From positions 1 to 64,000 of the forward strand of contig CAOLHI010001300.1 of assembly GCA_948474755.1 (NCBI GenBank): a DNA stretch of 64,000 nt, given 5' to 3'. This document shows positions 36,887 through 48,576 of this stretch, in pieces. Made by a program: the position numbers and the translations under genes. The first letter of the stretch is position 1. Each line of letters opens with the position of its first letter. The notes under the pieces are model-generated. The model was not told where the DNA came from, searched no databases, and saw nothing but the letters and a program-made list of their open reading frames with translations. Source of the DNA: Ctenosaura bakeri. Taxonomy: Eukaryota; Chordata; Lepidosauria; Squamata; Iguanidae.

Positions 36887-38895
36887 TCTGGCTAAGACCC
36901 CATTGGTTAGTCTCAACTTGAAGCAGATCCATACAAGCAATTGTTAAATGGTGAGTCAACATAGAAGCTAATCCAATGGCTCCAGTTGGGATTTGGTCAC
37001 CATTCTATCACACACATGCATAATCTACATGGGAAGGCAGTGAACTGTTCACCTTCACTCTTCTCTTCCCCTGTGGGTCTTTCCATACCTTTCAACTTCT
37101 CCCATCTTAGCACTGAGAAAAGCTTTTTTTTAGCACTCAACAGGCAAATGCTCTTATCTCTGATCAACCTCTGATTATCTCTGATCAAGAGCTTTTTCAT
37201 GCCTGGGATGAACAGGCAGAGCTGGGTGGGAAGACATGCCAAAATGAATGTAGTGTCCCTGTGAGCCATAGACATCTGGAAGTGCCCATCCCAAATACAA
37301 TGGACTCTGCTGGATGACTATGCATATTCTATGATTAAATGATATGAGCGCAGGACTGGGTGCCAATTCCACATTTATTTCTTAGAAGGCATATTTTTAG
37401 CCCTAAGAATATGAATTTAAGGATCAAAGTATTTGAGAAGTGCCAGAAACCTCTGAAACAGAGACAACTGAACCACAGTTCCAGTAGCTTCAGGGACTGC
37501 CAGATTCACCCTAACTAAAGAGAAATAATAAACAGCAAAAAGAGGTATGTGCAAAATGTATGGTTTATATGGGTAACAGGAATGATAGTTAACAGTTGAT
37601 TATTTGAATTCATTTATTTTAGAATGATAGTTAACAGTTGATTATTCGGATTCATTTATTTTAGCATCAAGCCCTGGGAATGCTACAGTCACAATCACTG
37701 TAGGTTAATTTATGCTGTACTCAAGTGTGTGAACTTATTATAAATGGTCAGTGTACTTGAGTGCATTTGCACAATCTTCAATTTGAACGAAGACCATTTT
37801 GTACAAATTAAGGCTTTTGCTGGGGAACAAAGGGTGTCATTCTCTGTTTCCTCCATTTCCAAATCAGAGCTAAGAAGGCTTGTTTGGATGTGGCAGAGTA
37901 TCAGTGTTTGCAGTAAGGTGGGTCACTTGTACCAAAGAAAGAGGAAATGCATCATCAGAAATGAGGTCTCAGGTCTCTATGCCCTGATTTGGAGGTGCAA
38001 CATTAGAAAAAAGTACAGTAATTGAAATACAGTCTCAGCACAGTGGGGCAGAGTGTGTTCTGTCTGTTGCTCAGGTGTTAATTCCTCAAGACGTCTGCTC
38101 TCCCTTTATACTGGTCTAGGATTAGATCAGGTGGCTCTCAATGCTGTTTTGTGGTCTCCAGGCCTCTCTGGACCACCACTACCTTAAAAAGCCCTTAGGC
38201 TCTCCTAATTTTTTTTTAGGTGGCAAAGTTCCCCCAAGTTCCTTGGAGACCTCCAGGAATGGTGTTTTACTTTCAAACATCTCCCAAAGCCGAACTCCAA
38301 AAATCTTCTTCCCCCAGCAAAAGAAACAGCAGTGAAAACTGGCAACAAAAATGATGTTGCTGTGAGCTTTCACAGGAGTTAAAACTGACCTGTCTCCAGC
38401 CCTGTCCTCTTGACAGTTCTTCAGATAGAAGGCTTTTTTTTTTTAGTACTACATCGTCACTTTATTACAGTCAACAGACCATTAAAACATGTTAGATACA
38501 TTTTAAAAACCTTTTCGAACAGTGCCGACAAGATAGAAGACTTTTATAGATAATTTGTTCTGTTGTAGCAGCCTTAGAATTGACACGGGACTTGACCTCA
38601 TCACACATTAGAAGACCACAGTTTTACCACATCCAATTAGTAGGGAGCTGTCTCATTTTAAGATAGCTGTATGAATCAGTCAGTTGGCAGTGGGGAGGGG
38701 AAACTGAATCACTGACAAAACTTTTAGGTCAGATATAAGTGTCATCCTTGGCATTCTTATCACACTGAAAGTAGGACAGTAGACCTGAGAAACAACTACC
38801 TTCTAATCACAGAGCTGCTTTTCAGATGGGAACAATAAAAGTGGACCTTGGGAGCAGCATAGAAAGGTGTCAAAAGGGAATTGGCAAGCAAGAGA
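36887..38895. other. AT-rich DNA, no gene seen
   Basis: Holds the 42-bp tandem duplication listed separately. Otherwise unrecognised. Confidence 0.4.
37580..37663. repeat. Tandem duplication, 2 x 42 bp
   Basis: 37580-37621 and 37622-37663 are adjacent and differ at only two positions, so the duplication is recent relative to the surrounding repeats. Confidence 0.92.
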
Positions 38896-38897
38896 AG

Positions 38898-39078
38898 TGC
38901 CATTTCTGCACTATACCGTTATAGTGCTATTATTCCACTTTCAACATCCTATGGAATCCTGGGGTTTGCTGTTTGGGGAGGGGTCTCAAAGGCCCCTTCC
39001 TAAACTGCAAACTCCAGGATTCTATAGGATGTTAAAAGTGGAATAATAGCACTATAACGGTATAGTGCAGAAATGGCC
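38898..39078. mobile_element. Palindromic MITE, copy 2 (181 bp)
   Basis: Flanked by AAG on both sides (38895-38897 and 39079-39081). Left arm 'TGCCATTTCTGCACTATACC', right arm ending 'GGTATAGTGCAGAAATGGCC'. The two arms are close to perfect complements over about 80 bases, so this is one of the youngest-looking copies here. Confidence 0.8.
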
Positions 39079-39081
39079 AAG

Positions 39082-39794
39082 GCCAGCTGCTGGCATTTGT
39101 TCACTAAAACAAATTTGAGGCTAGATGCAAAATAAATAAATAAATACATAAATAAATGAATGAATGAATGTAATTTTTTAAAAAACAGTGTATTGGAAAA
39201 ATGGATTTAGGGTAGAAGTTTTAGCTTAATTGACTTCAACAGCTGTGTGACTTCAGATCACTTTGTGCTTCTTCTGATGCAGTAAGTCATTGATTATGAA
39301 AGCAAGGATCATTATAAACCATCTACAGCCTAAGAGGTCCTAGCAGCTACACAGCCCTGATCGAGACAACTCATTGCCAGTGCAAATGGATAACATTTAC
39401 TGTGTGTGTACATGTGTGTTTTTATGCGTAGGTGTGACCTACATCCAACACTGAAACAGTGCTACTTCTGCACTACATTCACACTGCTTAGTGAATTATG
39501 AGTACTGATATAGCTCAGAGAGCTAATCATCTACCTCTATGGATGATAGACAAGGCAAGATAAATTGTATCTTGCAATGATGTTTCCTGAATGCGGTACT
39601 GCTTTTCTGTGCTTGTACACAACAGCAGTTCTTTTGCATTCCTTGAAGGGAGTATTATTATTAATAAATTTAACATTAATCCCATGCATGTTTCCCTGGA
39701 AGCAAATACAATGGATCTTATTCCAAACCCTACAGGACTGTTTTTTATTATTATTATTATTTGTTACCTTTCCATTTTCACTTCCCTTTGGACT
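39082..39794. other. Simple repeats, no gene seen
   Basis: An AAAT/AATG run at about 39126-39170 and an ATT run near 39745. No exon. Confidence 0.45.
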
Positions 39795-39990
39795 ACAACC
39801 CTACAGACCAGGGTTCGATTCCCTGCAGACATGGAAACTCACTGCATGATCTTGGGTACATCACACACTCTCAGGCACAGAAACTCCCATGATAGCTTTG
39901 CTACCATTAGTCATTAGTCACCAGTAGTTAGAAATGGCTTGAAGGCACACAACAACAATAACAACAACAACAACAACCTAAACACAGTAT
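39795..39990 (+). repeat. tRNA-derived SINE with CAA tail
   Basis: A good B-box, GGTTCGATTCC, at 39812-39822; then 'ATGATCTTGGGTACATCACA', 'GAAATGGCTTGAAGGCACAC' and a run of AACAAC repeats at the 3' end. The head upstream of the B-box is truncated or diverged. This tail is the signature of squamate ACA-type SINEs. Confidence 0.78.
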
Positions 39991-40279
39991 ATGAAACTCT
40001 CCTGCTGCTCAATTTATCTTCACAAAAATTCTGTAAGGTAGATGAGGCTGAGAGAGAGTGATTACTTCAAGGGTCCTCAGTGGATTTCATGGTTTGATGG
40101 GGACTTGAACCTTTAACCACTATAATATAACTGGCTTTCAGGTGAATGTCTATGGATCATCCTTATTCTTGCCTGTATGCTTTAAGCTGCAAAATCCGAA
40201 TGTAGTGGAAAACACGCAGTGAATAAGTGTGGATGATTAGCTTAGCCTTCTCCAATGTTGCTTGTAGACTATGAGGCAG

Positions 40280-40492
40280 ACTGTTGTTGTGTAGCTTCAA
40301 GTCAACTTATGGTGACCCCGTCATGGGGATTTTTTCAGTAATCTTTATTCAGAGGTGGTTTGCTATTGCTTTCCTGTAAGGCTGAGAGATCTTAAGTCAC
40401 CCAGTGGGTTTCCATGGCTGAGCAGGAATTTGAACTCTGGTCCCCCTGAGTCCTCATCCACCATCAAACTGCTACACCATTCTGGCTCCCGT
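40280..40492 (-). repeat. tRNA-derived SINE, reverse orientation
   Basis: Starts with the complement of the CAA tail ('GTTGTTGTGTAGCTTCAAGT'), passes 'CAACTTATGGTGACCCCG' and ends with the complement of a tRNA-like head ('TTTGAACTCTGG' is the B-box region). Nearly full length. Confidence 0.75.
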
Positions 40493-40916
40493 GACTTGTG
40501 AGTAGAAACAAATAGGAAGGTAACTGAGTTCTCTTTTTTGTTCTGTCTCTTTAATATTGATAAAAAACATTCCTTTTGACATATTTCAATCAATAATCTT
40601 GCCATCATTTTCTGAACCAACTGCAGTTTCTAAACAGTCTTCAAGGGCAGCCCCAAATATAATACTGCAGAAATCAATTCTGGCTGTTAGCAATGTATGG
40701 ATAATCATGCAAAGTTTGAACTGGCTAGAAAAAGTCACAGCTGATACCTCAAGCAAAATTACTGGAAGATACTTCATGCACTAGAAGTCACTTGGACCTT
40801 CAAAATAAAGGTCAAATCAGTGTCCCTGTGCTACCAATGTGATGCCTAAGGAAGGGCACAGTCCCAGTCCTGACTAAACTTACTACTCCCCAGCTACCAA
40901 AAGCTATCTTGTCTGA
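40493..40916. other. No gene seen
   Basis: Nothing recognised. Confidence 0.4.
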
Positions 40917-41413
40917 GGCCCTTTCTGCACGAGGCGAGTGAATTGCTCCATGTCATTACTCACCGCTTCTTCTTGGCTTGAAGCAATGCGGACTCTCCCT
41001 TAAGCCCTTCCACAGGGCTCCTCTCTTTGTTCCAGGGCGATGCGAAGCAGTGCAAGGTCTTCAGATCCGCACTGGTGAGGCTTACAAAATGGCGGCTTCC
41101 AGTTGTTTGTGGGTCCGGACCAACTGCTGAAGCTTACCACGCCCACAGCCCACCCTCAGCTGATCTCAGGCTCGCATTGGTGCGAATCTGTGCATCTGCA
41201 CAACTGAGCAGGCAATGGCGCACTCCAGAAAATTGAAAGACCGATTTCTTTCGATCTTCACATAGTGCACTGAAGGGCCACTTGGGGGCGTTTTGGATCA
41301 GACTTAGGTGCGGAACTAAGGTAAATAGTCTGAATCTAGTCTGATCCAAGGTGCGGACAACCTCCGTGACAAGACACCTTGGCCTGTCTTAACTTCCCCA
41401 TATGGAAAGGGCC
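40917..41413. mobile_element. GC-rich non-autonomous DNA transposon, PIF/Harbinger-like (497 bp)
   Basis: Flanked by TGA on both sides (40914-40916 and 41414-41416). Left end 'GGCCCTTTCTGCACGAGG'; right end (complement) 'GGCCCTTTCCATATGG'. GC- and CpG-rich with no coding content; frames through it are short. It shares its terminal design with 27409-27864 and with the palindromic copies. Confidence 0.65.
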
Positions 41414-41416
41414 TGA

Positions 41417-42176
41417 GTCCTCATCCAGCCCATGCAACCAACAGTTGAGCACTGCAACCACTTTATGTGATTCAAATAATATTAAAAGGCAAAGCTGGAA
41501 TCATCAAAAGATGTCTGCTACTAATTATAAAATCAGTATTTGTTAAATAGGAATCATCATGACTTACCTCATTAGAGCAATTAATCAAAAAATACCTTTG
41601 GATTTCCCAACATATAAATCACATCAGTATCAAGCAATCATATCATGTTGGCTAACTGTAGTATTGGAGTATGATGCAGTCAAGATTCAGCACAGATCTT
41701 AAGTGATTGGATCCCTTTCCCAGGCAGATCAGCCTCCCTTCCCCTCTGTTGTCCTTCCATGACAAGCAGACTCTTATATTCAGGAAGGTCTTTAATAACT
41801 GAGTAGGTGTAAATGAGCATGCTGGTCCTTTAATGTTTTAGTGCATTTATTAGGATAGTATTTCAAAGTTTTTTGATGCCTGTTCTGAATTAATAATTTT
41901 GTATTTATTATTTATTGTGCTTTATTAGATTTTAATTATAGTGACTTGCATCCCAACCTTGGATGATAGATAGGAAATAAATAAATAAATGATGTTGATA
42001 AGTCTCAGCCCATTTAATCATTTGAACAAGCTTCCAGGCACAGAAGCACCGCTGGAGAAATCTGAAACTGGAATGGATATAATATAATATATATATAATA
42101 TATAATATATAATACAATAAATGCACATGTTGCAGGATTGCTAAATTGTCTTTCAGGAACAGTGCTATTGTGTGTA
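41417..42176. other. No gene seen; L2 3'-end piece and AT-repeat
   Basis: Around 41900-41990 lies a piece resembling an L2 3' end ('GTGACTTGCATCCCAACC', then an AAAT run). An AT-dinucleotide-like run lies at 42078-42118. Confidence 0.4.
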
Positions 42177-42407
42177 CAGTGGTTCCTCCATATGTGCAAC
42201 CTATGTGCAACCTCCAATTCCAAATGTTGGAGACTGTTACATCCTCTACTTAAAATGGCAGCAATGTGAACATAGATGCACTGAAAGCTTTGCATGCATG
42301 TTGCTGACATTTCATAATACCAGCCATGAGCATTTTTGTTGTTTTGCCATTTTTTGGAGGGGGATGGTTCCTGTAACAGAATCCCTGCAGATATGAGAAG
42401 TCCACTG
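42177..42407. mobile_element. Tigger-like (Tc1/mariner) MITE
   Basis: Ends are 'CAGTGGTTCCTCCATATG' on the left and, on the complement of the right end, 'CAGTGGACTTCTCATATC', each next to TA. TA duplication with CAGT ends is characteristic of pogo/Tigger elements. The interior is non-coding. Confidence 0.5.
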
Positions 42408-45339
42408 TATAGCATGTACAGTAGTCTACCACTACTTTTATGAAAGTAAAATGGGAAAGCATCAACAGCTTCTCTGTAATGGGTATGTTTGTAAACAAGT
42501 CTGTGCATGCATGTGTGTGCATTCTTTTTAAGCATCAGAAAAAACACCAAAGAATCAGGATCATATTTCCTTGCTTCATTTACTTCCAAAAGCAGTTGAC
42601 TCCATCTGGCACTGTGACACTGAAAATTACTGCTAAGAAGGTTTGAGAGGAGAACATATTTATTCATCCTATTTATATGCATCTCCCTATGCAGACGACA
42701 AATTAGAAGCAACTAACCTTTGGCTGTAAAACAAGAAAGAAGCAAGAACCATGGGTACATCCTCATCCCAGCTGCTTCCAGACTATACATCAATCATCTT
42801 CTGATTTTTAACAGTCATCAAGGCTGTTGGTTAAGAATGCAGAAATTCCACATCAGATGTACACTAGTGACTGGGTTCTGTCAGTTCAGACTAGTAACAG
42901 TTCTGGTGCAATATGAAGATGGAGTGGTATCTTTCTTCTGTTCCGGAGATCCTGAGGCTTGATCCCATTCAGTGCCAAGTGGATGTCTTTCTTAAGCCTA
43001 CTCCTCATTATCATAGCCAATTCAATCTTCCTACTTTCAACTTCAAATCAACCTCTTCCTCCTCCTTGTGTTTCGCCCACATTCCGGAACATCGAATTTT
43101 TTGCTAGTGGACTGACACTTCACGCCTAGTTGTAGACACTTGGGCCTGAATCTTGTTGTTAGCTCCAGTTCAAGTAAACCCATTGAAGCAGTAGGATGCA
43201 TTAAATGGCTGATCTGGTGTATTCGCTGTAACTGAGACTAATAGAATTCACATTTTGGTCTTCCCTTACAGGCTCAGGTCTTATAACCTGTTATTACTCC
43301 TTTGTAGAGTAGGAATAAAAGTATGCTGTAGCTGTTGAATAAGAGGCCATATGCATCAGACCTCAAGTGAAGTGGTGATATTTGTTGCTGATTCTTCAGT
43401 TAACATTAGCTAGTAAAAACTACAGCTATAGGCTTGGATTCTAAGTTAAGGTAACTCACCTGCCCTGTCCAGCACCCTGTGTTCTCTCCAGAGTTTTGTG
43501 GTGGGATGTTGTATTTAACAGGAAGAAGTGGATTGTGATGGCAGGGTTTTGTATAGTTCTTCCCTCTCCCAGTACCTCATCCTTGATAATTCAGATGGGC
43601 TCCCTGTACCCCAAGAGTACCATTTAGGTGGTTGTAGGAATAGCTGGTGTGTGAGAAACTTTCCTTCTATGAACTTCCTTAAGTTAACTTATCTTAGGAT
43701 CCATGGCATAGCTTTTGCCTTAAAACTATTTCTCCCAGTTAGAATCTTTGGACTATAGCAATTTTTCCCATAGCAGCTTATTGAATAAATGTTAGTCTCT
43801 TGGGATAAAGATCACAATAAAGATATATGTCTCCATTATGTACAGATATTTCTTATCCCAGTGGGTTTTACATTTTGCACTCAGGAAGTAATTTCCATGT
43901 TGGATTATCTGGGACAGAAGCCTAAAACACTGAAAAAACCCCCCAGCTTTTGGATATATTATATGGGGTACAATCCAATATTTAAGATGGTTTGAAAACT
44001 AATATGCAATCCTCTTTAATTTAGTAACTTTGTTCCCAAAGGTATTATCAGATACAATTATTTATCTATTTGGCGCACATTGCATCTGGATGAAAACCAC
44101 ATTTTCAAGTACCCCAGGCATCCAGACTGTCAGTAGAAGTGGTATCCATGTGGTATCATGTACCAAGTGGTATCATGTACCTTTCTCCATCTAATCATTG
44201 CCAGGAGTGAACACCAACAATCTTTGCTGTTCTATATTTATAATTTTATAGTTCATTGGTGTTTCTACCATTGGCATCTGCAGACTTCCATTTGCCTTTA
44301 GATGCTCACACTGACAAAATCTGGGTCCTCTGATTAAGTATATTTAGGGCACAGCACATTTATGTTTTAGTAGGACTATATTGGATGAAACACAGCCTTG
44401 TTTGGAAGACTAATTAAAATGGTATTGAGAGCAATTATCCCAAATGTTGTTTGAGCACCATAAAACTAGTCAGTAGAAAATGCTGGCAAAATTAATTTAG
44501 AAATGTGCTCAGGGTGTATTTTATTCATTTGGATTGCAAGCTTTTTAACCCCCTCTAGAGGAAAATGTACAAATAGATACATGAGCCACTACAGAAAGAC
44601 AGGGAGCCCACAATTTATTTCAATGAAGCAGTCAGTTTTGAACATCCAGTAAGAAGAAAGCCAGATTAAGGCCTGGTCTACAGTTTAATGCTCATTGTCC
44701 AAGGAGGTTAACCATCATTCTTCTACACCAAAGATGAGTATGTACTGGCTGCAGGCCATGTGCACTCCTATTGATGGTTCTGTGCTGTCCTTCACTGACA
44801 GCCCTCCAAATGCCCACAGAATTTCCCAAATCCCTGGGAAAAAAAACTGGACAAGAAAGTGACTCTGAAGGTTTTGCCATGTAGCACTATTTTGATCCTC
44901 ACACTGAAACAGCTGGAAATTGCCCCCCAAACTGGGTAGAAATAACTGGGGATTTCACTTTCATTTCTAGGAAAAATAACAGCTGCATACTCCACCAAGG
45001 GTTGGAAAGTGCTTGAGGTGGCCTTGCAACACTCTGAATATGCCTCAAAAGTTGGTCACGCATCAGTTCTTGCAGCCCAGTATTTTGCTTCTGTCACGTC
45101 TTATGCGCTTTCCATTCTTTATAGGTGCACACAAAAAACCATGAGAGAGTTGTAGAGTCAGACAACTTACTCAAAGCCCTGGCCAAGGATGGCTTGGGTA
45201 CCATCTGGAGGTATAGTTAGGGAGAAGGGGACAAAATGATTGCAGACCCCCTCCAAATAAGAATTCTGCTCTCTCAATGAAACTTGTCTGCATTTCTAGC
45301 TTTGCAGAAAGTGAGACACTGAAAATAATTCACATCCAG
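42408..45339. other. AT-rich DNA, no gene seen
   Basis: No exon or named repeat was recognised. Small direct repeats ('GTGGTATCATGTACC') occur near 44150-44180. Confidence 0.4.
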
Positions 45340-45420
45340 AATTAATTAATTAATTAATTATATTTGGTGGGTTTGTACCTTGCCTACTCTTGGGCTGAGG
45401 TTCAAGGCAGCTTACATTCT
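45340..45420 (-). mobile_element. L2-type LINE 3'-end fragment
   Basis: An ATTA tetranucleotide run (45341-45361), then 'GGCTGAGGTTCAAGGCAGC' and 'TTACATTC'. Complement of the typical L2 end. Confidence 0.4.
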
Positions 45421-45857
45421 TTGCTGCCCTATACATTTAATTCATCTGTGCCTCTACTAATATATTTGCTGTGCTTGCATTCCCCCAGTAATTTCGCCTA
45501 ACCCTTTTCTCTGGATGCCTAAACTGCCTTTCCAAAGGCTCAACTGAAGTTTTAAGTTGCTGCAATGCTAGAAATGTGGGGACTGAAGGAAAAATTCATG
45601 GGAAGGAATGCTCTCATTTTGTCCCCATGTGGTTACACCCCAATAGCACCCGGGATCATTGCATATAATCAGCCCCTTTAAAACAGAAACTTGGCCCAGC
45701 TTATAAAAACACATTTATATAGATGTGTGTATATGTAGGCATCCACTGTTAGTGTGTGGACATATAGGTACCCAGTTTAATGTTTGACATCAGATGGTAC
45801 AGGGGACCAGTAGAAGCATAATCTCTTGCATCTGAAAAGACTTTTTGTTATAATGAA
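45421..45857. other. No gene seen
   Basis: Nothing recognised. Confidence 0.4.
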
Positions 45858-45919
45858 TAATGATGGGGTTAGACCCCATCTATATAATGGGGTTATAATG
45901 ATGGGGTTAGACCCCATCT
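45858..45919. repeat. 24-bp direct repeat at the CR1 5' junction
   Basis: The 24 bases at 45858-45881 recur exactly at 45896-45919; the second copy includes the first bases of the CR1 fragment. Each copy contains a small palindrome (ATGGGGT...ACCCCAT). Confidence 0.85.
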
Positions 45920-46440
45920 TGAATACTGTGTCCAGTTCTGGGCACCCCAATTCAAGAAGGATATTGACAAGCTGGAGCAAGTCCAGAGGAGGGCAACCAA
46001 AATGGTGAGAGGCCTGGAAGCCATGCCCTATGAGAATAGACTTAGAGAGCTGGGTATGTTTAGTCTGCAGAAAAGAAGGTTAAGAGGGGACATGATAGCC
46101 ATGTTTAAATATTTGAAGGGATGCCACGTAGAGGAAGGAGAAGGCTTGTTTTCTGCTGCTCCAGAGACCAGAACAAGGAGCAATGGATTCAAGCTGCAGG
46201 AAAGGAGATTCCACCTGAACCTCAGGAAGAACTTCCTGACAGTCAGGGCTGTCCAGCAGTGGAATATGCTGCCTCGGAGTGTGGTGGAGTCTCCTTCCTT
46301 GGAGGTTTTTAAGCAGAGGCTGGATGGCCATCTGTCGGGATTGCTTTGAGGGTGTTCCTGCATGGCAGGGGGTTGGACTGGATGGCCTGTGTGGTCTCTT
46401 CCAACTCTAGATTTCTATTATTCTATGATTCTATGAATAC
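45896..46440 (+). mobile_element. CR1 LINE 3' fragment
   Basis: Starts at 'GGGGTTAGACCCCATCTTG' with the well-known 'TACTGTGTCCAGTTCTGGGC' block. It encodes the CR1 ORF2 C-terminus (46002-46349), including '[20 protein letters not shown]', '[20 protein letters not shown]' and '[16 protein letters not shown]', and ends in ATTCTATG-type repeats near 46435. It is 5'-truncated, as is usual for CR1. Confidence 0.88.
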
Positions 46441-46985
46441 ATGGAGGACTTTTTAGAGTGTTTTGGTTCTGGGAAGGTGTAGAAGATGATCTTTACAAAG
46501 ACATGTCAGTTTTGGCCAGTATGGTTGCTTTACATTGTTATCATGTTGGTACTCTGAACAAAATCCATGAGACAATAGTATTTGCACATAATAAATTCAC
46601 ACAGATTGATTGCTCAGAAAGCAGAAAAGTTGATATTTAAGCTGCTTGTAATGTGGGAACAGGTCCTGATTTCTTCTACCCAGTGACTTGTTATTAACAA
46701 TAGCTTTGCTTCCTTTTGGAAAGCAGTTTCATACCTTAAGGAAGCAGGGAGAATTTACCACTGTTTTGTTGTTATTGCAGTGAAGGAAGGAAACTTTTTA
46801 TGCTGCATTTTAATCTTATAGTTGTCTTTTAATATTGCACTTTAGTATTCATATCAGTAAACTGCTGAAATAAAGTTTGCTGTTGCACAGGTTATACAAA
46901 TTTAGTAGATAAATAAATTATGGCTCTCTTCTGTGAGTCCGTCATAGGTCCCTGAGTGTTTTGGAGGCCAGCACCTTACCTCTAC
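46441..46985. other. No gene seen
   Basis: Nothing recognised between CR1 and the first of the promoter-proximal MITEs. Confidence 0.4.
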
Positions 46986-47187
46986 AAGCATTTCTGCCCT
47001 ACATTGTTATAGTGCTATTATTCCACTTTCAACATCATATGGAATCCTGGGGTTTGCAGTTTAGGGAGGGGCATTTAGAATTCTCAGCCAGAGAGCTCCT
47101 TGGCCTCCATAAACTACAAACCCCAGAATTCCACAGGGTGTTGAAGGTGGAATAATAGCACTGTAACAGTGTAGTGCAGAAATAGCC
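46986..47187. mobile_element. Palindromic MITE, copy 3 (202 bp)
   Basis: Flanked by TAC on both sides (46983-46985 and 47188-47190). Arms run from 'CATTTCTGCCCTACATTG' to 'CAGTGTAGTGCAGAAATAG', with the shared 'CCTGGGGTTTGCAGTTTAGG' and its complement inside. The loop carries 'CAGCCAGAGAGCTC', also seen in copy 1. Confidence 0.8.
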
Positions 47188-47409
47188 TACGTTTTAGTTA
47201 ACACACCCCATGCACACAGTTTGTTTATGGTGCTGCATAAAAAAGAAACACTCCACCACCCCCAAAATTTGGTTGACACAAAATGAAACAGAGAAAAAAA
47301 TGAATACTATGGTTTAAAAGAGACAAAAACATTAAAAGCTCCAGTGGATAAGGCAGGTGGAGAGGCAAATCCATTCATTATTGGGTATGGCTCTGAGTAA
47401 GGACTCTTT

Positions 47410-47611
47410 GGCCATTTCTGCACTACAGTGTTAAAGTGCTGCTATTCCACTTTCAACGCCCTGTGGAATTCTGGGGTTTGTAGTTTACTGAGACCAACCA
47501 GCTCTTTCACTGACAATTCAAATTGCCCTTCCCTAAACTACAAACCCCAGGATTCTATTGGAGGTTGATCGTGGAATAGCAGCACTTTAACATTGTAGTG
47601 TGGAGATGGTC
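47410..47611. mobile_element. Palindromic MITE, copy 4 (202 bp)
   Basis: Left 'GGCCATTTCTGCACTACAG', right end worn ('TAGTGTGGAGATGGTC'). Flanks TTT and TAT could be a diverged 3-bp duplication. The body matches the other copies ('GGAATTCTGGGGTTTGTAGT' and its complement). Confidence 0.75.
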
Positions 47612-47859
47612 TATGTCTCCCTCATGTTTTTTATGTGCACAAGAGCAGCCAATACAGAGACGGGAGAGCCCGTAAGACACCTAAGACGTGATAAAAACAA
47701 AATATTGTGCTATAAGCATTGATCCATGCACAACTTCAGGAGGCAGGGGTAGGATGGAGTAGGCATGCTCGGTCTGAATAGGGAAGAACTGACTTTACAG
47801 GCATTCACTTTGTTCCACAACATTCCCCTCTCGCCAGACTCCCCAATATAGGTCCCTCC

Positions 47860-47945
47860 AGATTTTTTTAGCCTACAACTCCCATCATCCCTGTCCACTC
47901 TTGGGGGCTGCTGGGAACTGTAGTCCAAAACAACTCTGGGAGAGC
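47860..47945. repeat. Short foldback repeat (ACTACAACTCCCATCA family)
   Basis: 'CCTACAACTCCCATCATCCC' on the left pairs with 'GGGAACTGTAGTCC' on the right around a short loop. It lies directly upstream of the CpG island. Confidence 0.65.
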
Positions 47946-48463
47946 CCAGGCTGAGGTAACCAATTTTCTTGAGGCGGGCTGAAGCAGGGCGTTAAGAGAT
48001 GAAGCCGTCGACCCCGCCAGAGCAGGAAGACCGGCCTACACGACCCGTGACAGGACTCTCTTTCCTGCGCGCAGGGTCTTCAAAGTCGTATTTCAGCACT
48101 TTGTTTTATGAGGGCCTGAGAAGCGCGCTTTCCTTTTTTTCCCCCCTGCTTCCCACACAGGCTGCTCGGGGGGAGGGGGCGCTCCGTCTGTATCCTCTGG
48201 AGTGCCGTCTTTCCCCTCGCTTCCGAATCCTCCCCTCAACTTCATTCATCCTCCTTCACTCCCTCTTCCTCCTCCTCCTCCTCCTCCTCCGGCCTCTTCT
48301 CCTCCCTTTTCCCCTCCCCTGGTCCCTCCTCCCCGCCGGCTCGGGCTGGCTCGGCTGCGGCTCTTCCACTTCCAGCTGTAATTCCCCGGTCCTCGCAGGG
48401 GCGGCTGGTTCTGGTTCTCCTGGCGCCGCCGCCGCCCCCTCTGCTCGGTGCCGGCGCCGGAAA

Positions 48464-48576
48464 ATGTCTGAGCGCGGCGGCTTCTATAAGCAAGAACTGA
48501 ATAAGACGGTGTGGGAGGTGCCCCAGCGCTACCAGCACCTGACCCCGGTGGGCTCGGGCGCTTACGGCTCGGTGTG
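48464..48576 (+). CDS. MAPK11: p38 MAP kinase, first coding exon (MAPK11, partial)
   Basis: Encodes the N-terminus of a p38 mitogen-activated protein kinase, a cytosolic and nuclear Ser/Thr kinase activated by MKK3/MKK6 in stress and cytokine signalling. The exon holds 37 codons plus 2 nt. It contains '[18 protein letters not shown]' (residues 7-24) and the ATP-binding glycine loop GSGAYGSV (residues 30-37, G30, G32, G35, V37). The codon split is TG/N, expected to make the Cys that follows in p38 kinases. The start is chosen because p38 proteins begin within a few residues of this Met; an A stands at -3. 'WEVPQR' and 'LTPVGSG' fit p38-beta (MAPK11) better than p38-alpha, which usually has 'WEVPERYQNLSPVGSG'. 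MAPK14 remains possible. Lys9 replaces the usual Arg. No other exon of the gene was found in the window. Confidence 0.85.

Noticed and set aside
42014..42712. 232-codon open frame on the minus strand
   Set aside because: Longest frame after the LINE RT frame, but low-complexity at its end (Ile/Tyr run from an AT repeat) and overlapping a Tigger-like MITE; no domain recognised.
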